Source: Pycnococcus provasolii
Lineage: Eukaryota > Chlorophyta > Pseudoscourfieldiophyceae > Pseudoscourfieldiales
DNA: 64,000 nucleotides
Assembly: GCA_049487715.1 (NCBI GenBank)
Contig: CP150584.1
Span: 186,001-250,000 of the forward strand
Direction: 5' to 3'
Part shown: one piece after another, positions 57,241 through 64,000 of the stretch
Numbering within the stretch: the first letter of the stretch is position 1
How the letters are laid out: each line of letters opens with the position of its first letter
Program-made: the position numbers and the translations under genes
The notes under the pieces: generated by a model
Databases searched by the model: none
Seen by the model: the letters and a program-made list of their open reading frames with translations, nothing else
What the model was told of the DNA's origin: nothing

Positions 57241-59222
57241 ATGATAACCACCACCGGCACCACGCTGATGCTGATGATGGTGTTGCTACTACTGCTTAGT
57301 GGTGGTGGTCCTAATCCAACAACATCAACTCTTCCTCTTCTTCACAACACTACTCCGTTATTGAAGTTGGCATCAGCGCAGCAACAGACTGCTGTTGAGT
57401 CGAATTTGCGAAATCCATGGATGCTTGAGTTGCGTGATAGGTTAGAAACTGATCCAGAGGAACGCAAGGAGTATGACGATGAGGATGAGATGGACTTGGA
57501 GAATCCTCCTGAGACTGATCCGATTGATGTTGATGAAGAAGGCGCCGAGGAGCTGTTCGTAGGCATTCCTAGGGAGCTTTGGACACCGATTTATACCAAC
57601 AGAATAATGCCCGTAGTAGCGGCAGAAGAGCCGCAGCAGGAGGCTGTGACAAAATTATCATCTGATGATGATGATGATGAGACCGTTGAGACGACGACGA
57701 CGGACAACAACAACAACAACAACAACAACGACCTTGTACCAGTAGTGCTGGGCGGAGATGATGAATACGAATACGAATACTACTATCCAATGGATGTGGT
57801 GGGAGAGAAATCGAATGATGCTGTGTTGTTGGTGCCAGAGGATGTGGCGGAAGAGGAAATGAATGCTGTGTTGTTGGTCCCAGAGCCAGAGGATTTGGCG
57901 GAAGAGGAAACGAATGATGCGTTGTTGGTGCCAGAGGAGGACGTGGCGGAAGAGGAAACGAATGATATGTTGTCAACAACAATCAAACTGGTGGGTGTGC
58001 CAACATCTTGCGCGTTTCTGGATCAACGCAGTAAATTCACCACCAACCTCCAGGGATGGAAGTATGGAACGCAACCATCTACAACGTTACCGATGGACAG
58101 GTCGCAATTGACAACGAGGATGTGTTGCCGGGACTCTCAGCGATGCTGCGCGCATCCGTCCAAAGCACCAACAACATCACAACAAACACCTACACAAATG
58201 TTACGGAGGCAATGCTGATGATGATGAGCAGTATGCAGCCGATTCTTGTCGAAGAGCCGAGAGCAGTGGTCGCCATCCTGCGAGCGATGGAGCCGCTCGT
58301 GCGTGAGGGTGGAGTGTCAACTGAAATGGCGACAAATATGGACCGAGGAATCGGGATGGTCTCTGCGCTCGACTCCATTGCCGATGAATTCCCGATGTCG
58401 ATCCTGACCGACTCGCTCACTCTCGCTCAGTCACTAAGTGGTGATCTCATTGATGGCGAGGCGATTACTCGGCTTTACGATGCCGCACGTCCCTTGCTCC
58501 TTCGTCTGCGAGATCCAGCCATACGAGAGAACATCGCTGAGACGATCGCGCCGAATATCACGATTCCGGATGGGGTCACGTCGTTCCTTCTTGGAGCCAC
58601 CACGAATCCACTCGTCGCGAACCCGATCTTCCTCAACAGCATGCTCTCACCTCTCGTGATTCAGGCGACCATACGACCTTACGTGCCGACGTACACGGTT
58701 GATGAAGCACGTCAACTCTCCGAGGCTCTGCAGGGAATGATTCCCATGATGCTTGAGACTCTCAACCAACTGCAACCTGAGCAGCGCGACCAGGTCGTGC
58801 GGATGATGACGACAATTGCCGCGATTGATCTTGAGCCGAGCGTGGTTGATACCTTCTTCGTTGGATTGGTGGATTTCGTCGAACAGCATGACGGAGAGAT
58901 GTTTTCACGTGTCTGGAGCGAAGTCTTTGAGCCGATGATCGATTCGCTCGACGGAGACGCGATCCAGCCACTTGTTGCCGCACTGCCTCGCATGTTCGAG
59001 GGCGAAGGAGCGCAGTTCTCGTCACTGCCGAGGGAAACGCAGGAGGCTGCGATGGATGCAACACTCACGATGTTGCGTTCGGTCATGTCCTTACCGGAGG
59101 ATGACTTACTTGCTGCCATTCCTGTGGTTGGTCAGGTGATGGGAGTGATGGATGTGGAAGGCTCGCGTCGTTTGACTACGGCAATCGATTGTCTAGAGAC
59201 ACCAGTTGTCCAAACTCCGTAA
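57241..59222 (+). CDS. Secreted acidic protein with C-terminal helical domain (full-length copy)
   Basis: Proposed join 57241-57994 and 58054-59222, 640 residues. Signal peptide (MITTTGTTLMLMMVLLLLLS, then a spacer to LASAQQQ), and a conserved segment NLRNPWMLELRDRLETD. An acidic Asp/Asn/Glu low-complexity region and repeats of the VAEEETND/ALLVPEEDVAEEE kind follow. After the 59-nt intron, about 390 residues are ordered and helical (ATIYNVTDGQVAIDNEDVLP ... SLPEDDLLAAIPVVGQVMGV), rich in Met/Leu, with no recognised family. Ten-odd N-glycosylation sequons support secretion. Without the splice the first frame ends at 58218. The gene at 59496 is a copy of the first half only. Confidence 0.65.
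57995..58053 (+). other. Inferred 59-nt GT-AG intron
   Basis: Donor GTGTGC, acceptor AACCTCCAG. Splicing gives LVG|MEVWNATIY, joining two overlapping frames into one. The excised piece contains the in-frame TAA that closes the second frame upstream of its ATG. Confidence 0.5.
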
Positions 59223-59495
59223 GTAAACCCCGAAATCTACCTAAATTGCTTCCAGGATCAGTCCCCGATTGATCCCCGAACACGTAAAACCCACTGTGAA
59301 AGGAGGTGATTTCAACAGGGGGTCCGGGCTGTATGTCTTGTTTGCGCAAGCACAACGTGGTTACGCAAACAACAAACACACCCTTAACGTCGAATCTTGG
59401 ACCTCAAATTTTGATGAACCCTGGCTTCCCTCGAGGACCCCTCCTGCCCATAAGAACCACTATTGCATCTAAAATCACAATCGCCATTAGTGATC

Positions 59496-60710
59496 ATGAT
59501 AACCACACTGATGCTGATGTTGCTACTACTGCTTAGTGGTGGTGGTCCTAATCCCGAAACAACATCAACTCTTCCTCTTCTTCACAACACTACTCCGTTA
59601 TTGAAGTTGGCGTCAGCGCAGCAGCAGACTGCTGTTGCGCCGAATTTGCGAAATCCATGGATGCTTGAGTTGCGTGATAGGTTAGAAACTGATCCAGAGG
59701 AACGCAAGGAGTATGACGATGAGGATGAGATGGACTTGGAGAATCCTCCTGAGACTGATCCGATTGATGTTGATGAAGAAGGCGCCGAGGAGCTGTTCGT
59801 AGGCATTCCTAGGGAGCTTTGGACACCGATTTATACCAACAGAATAATGCCCGTAGTAGCGGCAGAAGAGCCGCAGCAGGAGGCTGTGACAAAATTATCA
59901 TCTGATGATGATGATGATGAGACCGTTGATGAGACGACGACGACGGACAACAACAACAACTACTACAACGACCTTGTACTACGGAGGACCGTTGAGGAGA
60001 CGACGACGACGGACAACAACAACAACTACTACAACGACCTTGTACTACGGAGGACCGTTGAGGAGACGACGACGACGGACAACAACAACAACAACTACAA
60101 CGACCTTGTACCAGTAGTGCTGGGCGGAGATGATGAATACGAATACGAATACTACTATCCAATGGATGTGGTGGGAGAGAAAACGATGAATGCTGCTGTG
60201 TTGTTGGTGCCAGAGGATGTGGCGGAAGAGGAAATGAATGCTGTGTTGTTGGTCCCAGAGCCAGAGGATTTGACGGAAGAGGAAACGAATGATGCGTTGT
60301 TGGTGCCAGAGGAGGACGTGGCGGAAGAGGAAACGAATGATGTGTTGTCAACAACAATCAAACTGGTGGGCGTGCCACGACGAGTTTTCCCTCAAGGTGG
60401 GGTGAGAGGCCTTCTCTCTGCCGTGTCAACAACATCAACTGATGATGATGATGATGATGAGACCGTTGAGACGACGACGACGACGACGGACTACAGCAAC
60501 TATGGCTACGAGTTCGACTACATCAACTACGACGACTTAGCGCCGGGCGGAGATGATGAATACGAATACGAATACTACTATCCAACGGATGTGGCGGAAG
60601 AGGAAACGAATGCTGCTGTGTTGTTGGTCCCAGAGGAGGACGTGGCGGAAGAGGAAACGAATGCTGTTTTGTTGGTGGGTGTGCCACGACGAGATGTTCA
60701 GGTGGGGTGA
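59496..60710 (+). CDS. Truncated tandem copy of the secreted acidic protein
   Basis: 404 residues. The signal peptide and the segment LLKLASAQQQTAV ... NLRNPWMLELRD to VGVP are nearly identical to the copy at 57241, but the C-terminal helical domain is absent. Instead there are expanded repeats: three 66-bp units (TVEETTTTDNNNNYYNDLVLRR) and further DDDDDETVE and YEYEYYYPTDV blocks. The frame then ends at 60710 in a repeat-derived VQVG tail. Equivalent splice sites were lost or moved: GTGGGCGTGCC and GTGGGTGTGCC occur at the copy junctions, but no acceptor leads to a homologous second exon. It may be a degenerating or newly shaped gene. Confidence 0.55.
   Translation: MITTLMLMLLLLLSGGGPNPETTSTLPLLHNTTPLLKLASAQQQTAVAPNLRNPWMLELRDRLETDPEERKEYDDEDEMDLENPPETDPIDVDEEGAEELFVGIPRELWTPIYTNRIMPVVAAEEPQQEAVTKLSSDDDDDETVDETTTTDNNNNYYNDLVLRRTVEETTTTDNNNNYYNDLVLRRTVEETTTTDNNNNNYNDLVPVVLGGDDEYEYEYYYPMDVVGEKTMNAAVLLVPEDVAEEEMNAVLLVPEPEDLTEEETNDALLVPEEDVAEEETNDVLSTTIKLVGVPRRVFPQGGVRGLLSAVSTTSTDDDDDDETVETTTTTTDYSNYGYEFDYINYDDLAPGGDDEYEYEYYYPTDVAEEETNAAVLLVPEEDVAEEETNAVLLVGVPRRDVQVG
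59921..60118 (+). repeat. 66-bp coding tandem repeat, 3 copies
   Basis: GACCGTTGA starts units at 59921, 59987 and 60053, exactly 66 bp apart. The unit encodes TVEETTTTDNNNNYYNDLVL plus RR. The other gene copy has only one such unit. Confidence 0.95.
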
Positions 60711-60913
60711 GAGAACAAGTTTGAAGAAGCGAGATGTCTTCTCGCACGTAGTTGCCGAAGGTAGTAAACTTGAAGAGAAGTAAAGAAAAAAAGGTAAAGT
60801 AAAATAGTAAAGAAAAAATAGTGAAGCAAAAGTCCTTCTCACGCAACATTTCATGTATATCACCGACAGCTCACACATCAGCCATGGCGATGAGAAGATC
60901 AGAAGAAAAAGAA

Positions 60914-62098
60914 TTATCCCGCAAATGCAAAGGCAGACTCTACCGCCGTTGGTGTGGGCATGCTGCCAGGTTTAGGTGGCACTCGTTTCGCAAAGATGCT
61001 GTCCCACTTGCTCGTCGGAGCCGTGGAGACGAACGAATCAGAAGACGGGATCTCAATAGCCTTTGCGCCGTCGTTCGCAGCGCTTCCGCCAAAAATGCTG
61101 AGTATGCCGCCAGCATCTTCCTCCTCCTTGTCCTGCGCCGTCGCATTATTGAGCGGCGGAATGCCGGCCATGGAAGCTGGCGACCACACGAGCTCCCAAG
61201 CATCTTGAGCGCGCTTCCGATTGTCGCTTCCCTCTTCATCATCCTTGAAGAGTGCCCATACGTAGAAAGCGACGGTATACCCAATGACAGAATCTCGGAT
61301 TGGATTCGCGACGCTCAGAGGCGTGAGCGTGTAGTGCGTTCCGGGATACGTGGCGAAGATTCCAGGCCCGCTGAGTCGGTCAAAAACGGAAGCCTTGTTG
61401 CCAGTCACGCCGCCTCCCGACGACACGTCGTTCGTGGGCATGGCGAAGAATGTTGGCTGCGTCACCCGGGATGCGTCACAGTTGGGAATGTTCATGATGC
61501 ACGTCATGCCTGCCGAAAAGCTAAGCGCGCGCGGCTCGTATCCTTTCTGCTCCAGGACGGGTACAGCACCGACGATCGCGTTCTGGCCGAGACTATGCCC
61601 ACCGAGCGCCATGCGTTTCGGGTCAGCGAAACCGCTCTTAACGACCGTCTCGTACGCGCTGACAATGCCACCCACACCTGCGTCGCCGGGACATACAGTC
61701 GCAATTCCCTGCTTAGCTAGATTATCGAAGAGCACGTTGTAGAATCCGCAGATTGCGCCCAAGCCGTGGCCATACACGATCACAGGATAGGGTGCGGATA
61801 CGTTCGGTCCAGTGGGGAACGTGTAGCTCAAGCCAAGCGACGCATTCCTTCCAATCTGGAACAGAGCACCGTCTTCGGATCCCCAAATGTCGGTGTTGCC
61901 TGGAGCAAACTGGCTGAGAAGCTGCTTCGACAATAGCTGATTCCCATCACCCAGAGGAGGTGGCTGTTGAGCATTCGCCTTGTGAGCGAACAGCGACACG
62001 ATTGCGACGCACATGGACCAGTACGCGACGAGACGCGCGATAAACGAGGAGTGCGAGCGCGAGTCCACGTTGTTATTGTCAGGAAGCAGAGTCGCCAT
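60914..62098 (-). CDS. Secreted alpha/beta-hydrolase (PET-hydrolase/chlorophyllase-like fold)
   Basis: 394 residues from an ATG. Signal peptide (about residues 18-44, FIARLVAYWSMCVAIVSLFA then HKANAQQPP). Core: YPVIVYGHGLGAICGFYNVL (oxyanion region), GIATVCPGDAGVGG and the nucleophile elbow MALGGHSLGQNA (Ser in GHSLG). It has the cysteine pair FSAGMTCIMNIPNC, the acid-side region QPTFFAMPTND and a late His in YPGTHYTL, so the triad positions are filled. It is similar in design to the hydrolase at 48138 but clearly diverged in sequence. Substrate unknown; secretion is supported by the signal peptide and NAS/NVS sequons. Confidence 0.75.
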   Translation of the reverse strand: MATLLPDNNNVDSRSHSSFIARLVAYWSMCVAIVSLFAHKANAQQPPPLGDGNQLLSKQLLSQFAPGNTDIWGSEDGALFQIGRNASLGLSYTFPTGPNVSAPYPVIVYGHGLGAICGFYNVLFDNLAKQGIATVCPGDAGVGGIVSAYETVVKSGFADPKRMALGGHSLGQNAIVGAVPVLEQKGYEPRALSFSAGMTCIMNIPNCDASRVTQPTFFAMPTNDVSSGGGVTGNKASVFDRLSGPGIFATYPGTHYTLTPLSVANPIRDSVIGYTVAFYVWALFKDDEEGSDNRKRAQDAWELVWSPASMAGIPPLNNATAQDKEEEDAGGILSIFGGSAANDGAKAIEIPSSDSFVSTAPTSKWDSIFAKRVPPKPGSMPTPTAVESAFAFAG

Positions 62099-62399
62099 GG
62101 TTGTGCAGTTGTATAGGAGTGAGGGTGAGCAGAGTTGGAGTTGAGAATGAAGCGGAGCCTCCCGCGTTCGCGCAGGCGGGAGGGGAGGTGCGCGCCATAC
62201 GTCTTCACGTCTTCACATCGCGAACGTTCCGTCTACGGTGAGTCGGAAAGTTTGAGGCCAAGTTTCTGAGGTTTGAACGTTTGAATATGGGGCTTTTGAA
62301 AGGAGCGGACAGGGGTCCCCGGCCTCGGCCCGATCCCCACCCCGACCACGGGCCCCGACGCGTCGAACCATAGGTTGGTACGAGGGGGAGCACAGGCAA

Positions 62400-63095
62400 A
62401 TGCCTCCCGCAACGTCTTGGATCCTTCACGCAAAAAGCGTGCGCGCCAAAGCTTGCTCGGCAGATGCGCGTCCCAGCTTGTGCACGCAAACACACGCACA
62501 TACACGTGCACGTGCACACGCAGTAGCCGCGCGTCGTTCGCGCGGTCTTAACCAGCCTCCTTTGCAGTGCGTCGTGCCTCACGCGTCGTCGTCACCCTCA
62601 AGTGCGATTCTCACCGGCGAACCGGGAAGGGAGTGGCGGCGCTGCGTCGGTGTCTGCATAATCAACTCTGAGGGACTTGTTTGGGGCGCACAGCGCGTTG
62701 GCGAGAAGAAAGACTTCTGGCAAATGCCGCAGGGAGGGATGAACCGAGGGGAAGACTCGCTCGAAGCTGCTCAGCGGGAACTCTACGAGGAGACGGGCAT
62801 TAAAAAGGAGCACGTCGAACTGGTGACGGAATATCCCACGTGGCTCGTTTACGAATATCCTAACCGCATGAGGCTATCGAAGAAGAAGCGGAGATACAAG
62901 GGACAGGCGCAGCGTTGGTTCTTGTTCCGCTTCAAGGGCACAGACGACGCCGTGGACCTGAGTGGGCAGAATGGCCAAAAGGCAGAGTTCAAGACGTGGA
63001 AGTGGATGCCGATGAAGCGCGTGCGGGAGAAGGTGGTTGAGTGGAAGCGCGACGTGTACGTCGAGGCGTTAGGCGCGTTCGAGGAGCATTTATGA
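62400..63095 (+). CDS. Nudix hydrolase, RppH/diadenosine-polyphosphatase type
   Basis: 231 residues from an ATG. The N-terminal 75 residues are Ala/Arg/Ser/His-rich with no acids, like a chloroplast or mitochondrial transit peptide. The Nudix domain follows: RRCVGVCIINSEGLVWGAQR, FWQMPQGGMNRGED and the Nudix box GGMNRGEDSLEAAQRELYEE plus TGI, with all catalytic Glu residues. The family features QRWFLFRFKG and FKTWKWMP, seen in RppH (NudH) and plant NUDX27-like enzymes, are present. RppH removes pyrophosphate from RNA 5' ends, and plant homologues hydrolyse Ap4A/Ap5A; organellar RNA processing or dinucleotide clearance is the likely role. Confidence 0.88.
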   Translation: MPPATSWILHAKSVRAKACSADARPSLCTQTHAHTRARAHAVAARRSRGLNQPPLQCVVPHASSSPSSAILTGEPGREWRRCVGVCIINSEGLVWGAQRVGEKKDFWQMPQGGMNRGEDSLEAAQRELYEETGIKKEHVELVTEYPTWLVYEYPNRMRLSKKKRRYKGQAQRWFLFRFKGTDDAVDLSGQNGQKAEFKTWKWMPMKRVREKVVEWKRDVYVEALGAFEEHL

Positions 63096-63342
63096 AGGGA
63101 ACATCCACCTGTAACATATCCATCCAGCGTGATCCGCAGGCGTCGATCGGCAAACAAAACGCGTCAGTGCGAAGCAGTGTCGGGTTTCCAGGGGAGAAAA
63201 CCCCGATCCCGGTCCCCCGGTCCCGTCCCTCACTTCTATGCCTTAAGGCTCAACACACAGCCATGGCCTCCTAGCAAGCGCGCGCAGTGACACACACACA
63301 CACACACTTCTTCTTCTTCACCTTCTTCTTACTTTCCGTCTT

Positions 63343-64000
63343 ATGAAGAAAACTACTGCAGCATCAAGACGTGCAAAAAACAAAGATACGGACAAGGACG
63401 CCGTCGTCGTCTCGTTACGTGCAGATGCGCAAGGACGCGTGTCACCGCAGCTCATCAACGCAGCCACGAGACACTTCGACCTCGAGGCGGTGACAAAACT
63501 TGTGCTCCAGCGAATGGCCATACGAACGACGCAAGGCATCGGCGCGTGCGTGAACCTCGAGGAACTCGACTTGACAGACAACGTCGTTGACACGCTCGTT
63601 GACCTATCTGAAGTCAAGGGCTTGAAGAAACTCGTGCTGACACAAAATAAACTCGCGTCGCTTGACGCGCTCAGCACTGGCACCTGGCCAGCTATCGAGC
63701 ACGTGTTCGTGCAGGCGAACGCCATCGCGACGGTTGACGCGCTGTGCATACCCTCTCTTGCTCGCCTAGGCACGCTTAAGAGCCTCTACCTGAAGAATGT
63801 CGACGGCAGCCAACCCAACCCCGTTTGCAAATTGCACGGCGATAAGTACCGCGACGCGGCACTTCGAGCACTGCCTGCGCTCAGGAACCTAGACGGCGAG
63901 AGACTGCGGGATATCAGGCTTGCTAACGAGAGAGCGGCGCAGGCAGCTGCGTACAATCAAGCCGCTCGCGACGAAGCTCACTATTCGTCGTCGTCTAGTG
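63343..64000 (+). CDS. Leucine-rich-repeat protein (LRRC61-like), truncated by the window edge
   Basis: An ATG opens a frame that runs to the last base without a stop, at least 219 residues. After a Lys/Arg start there are LRR units typical of SDS22-like proteins (NLEELDLTDNVVDTL, GLKKLVLTQNKLASL, AIEHVFVQANAIATV, LKSLYLKNVDG). The closing cap YRDAALRALPALRNLDGERL is that of LRRC61-type proteins. These are small scaffold proteins, and their partners are family-dependent. The C-terminus beyond 64000 is unknown. CACACA and CTTCTTCTT runs precede the start. Confidence 0.75.
   Translation, partial: MKKTTAASRRAKNKDTDKDAVVVSLRADAQGRVSPQLINAATRHFDLEAVTKLVLQRMAIRTTQGIGACVNLEELDLTDNVVDTLVDLSEVKGLKKLVLTQNKLASLDALSTGTWPAIEHVFVQANAIATVDALCIPSLARLGTLKSLYLKNVDGSQPNPVCKLHGDKYRDAALRALPALRNLDGERLRDIRLANERAAQAAAYNQAARDEAHYSSSSS

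Larger units (their letters stand above)
57241..60373 (+). repeat. Tandem segmental duplication (57241-57994 and 59496-60373)
   Basis: The two blocks share long identical runs, for example GAGTTGCGTGATAGGTTAGA and GGCGCCGAGGAGCTGTTCGT. The second block is longer because of microsatellite expansion. Upstream, both have CACATTCGCCATT/CACAATCGCCATT before the ATG, so the duplicate includes part of the 5' region. Confidence 0.9.

Overview
This is a nuclear genome window from a compact, GC-rich eukaryote, most likely a green alga of prasinophyte grade. Evidence: a channelrhodopsin of the chlorophyte type (8666-10222), a small protein with a twin-arginine thylakoid-lumen signal (25221-25631), a hydroxyproline-rich wall-type glycoprotein (33133-35448), a TGA-encoded selenoprotein K (47334-47705), a tRNA 2-selenouridine synthase, and cilium/centriole-type genes (EMAP-like WD40, Sfi1-like, anoctamin). 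No bacterial operons or ribosome binding sites, and no tRNA or rRNA genes, were recognised. The species assignment is inference.

Layout. 1-8000: anoctamin exon (continuing off the left edge), RCC1/U-box protein, C2HC zinc-finger protein, small membrane protein, RCC1-like repeat protein and a KDEL-terminated ER protein. 8.6-14.3 kb: channelrhodopsin with a receiver-like tail, F-box protein, selU. 14.5-24.8 kb: two divergent paralogues of about 1250 residues (EF-hand, one membrane span, large ectodomain, six-cysteine knot-like tail) with a 610-bp TA-flanked inverted-repeat element between them. 25-33 kb: lumen protein, phosphoglucomutase, Sfi1-like repeat protein, RNA polymerase III subunit RPC6. 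33-39 kb: proline-rich glycoprotein, methyltransferase, WW-domain protein. 39-47 kb: adenylation/carrier-type membrane protein, secreted cysteine protein, renalase-like oxidase, acyltransferase 3. 47-52 kb: selenoprotein K, alpha/beta hydrolase, complex I assembly-type protein, PDI-like protein. 52-64 kb: EMAP-like WD40, a tandemly duplicated acidic secreted gene, a second alpha/beta hydrolase, an RppH-like Nudix hydrolase and an LRR gene cut by the right edge.

Most genes are single exons. Three short GT-AG introns (59, 65 and 110 nt) and one strong orphan donor can be placed because they restore reading frames. Neighbouring genes are tightly packed, often divergent. Telomere-like TTAGGG/TTAGGGG arrays recur in the intergenic gaps, often just upstream of start codons. 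The genes do not form one pathway. Themes that do recur are selenium use (selU and SELENOK), light sensing, secreted or cell-surface proteins, and microtubule/centriole biology.

All calls are from reading the sequence and recalling family motifs; no search was run.
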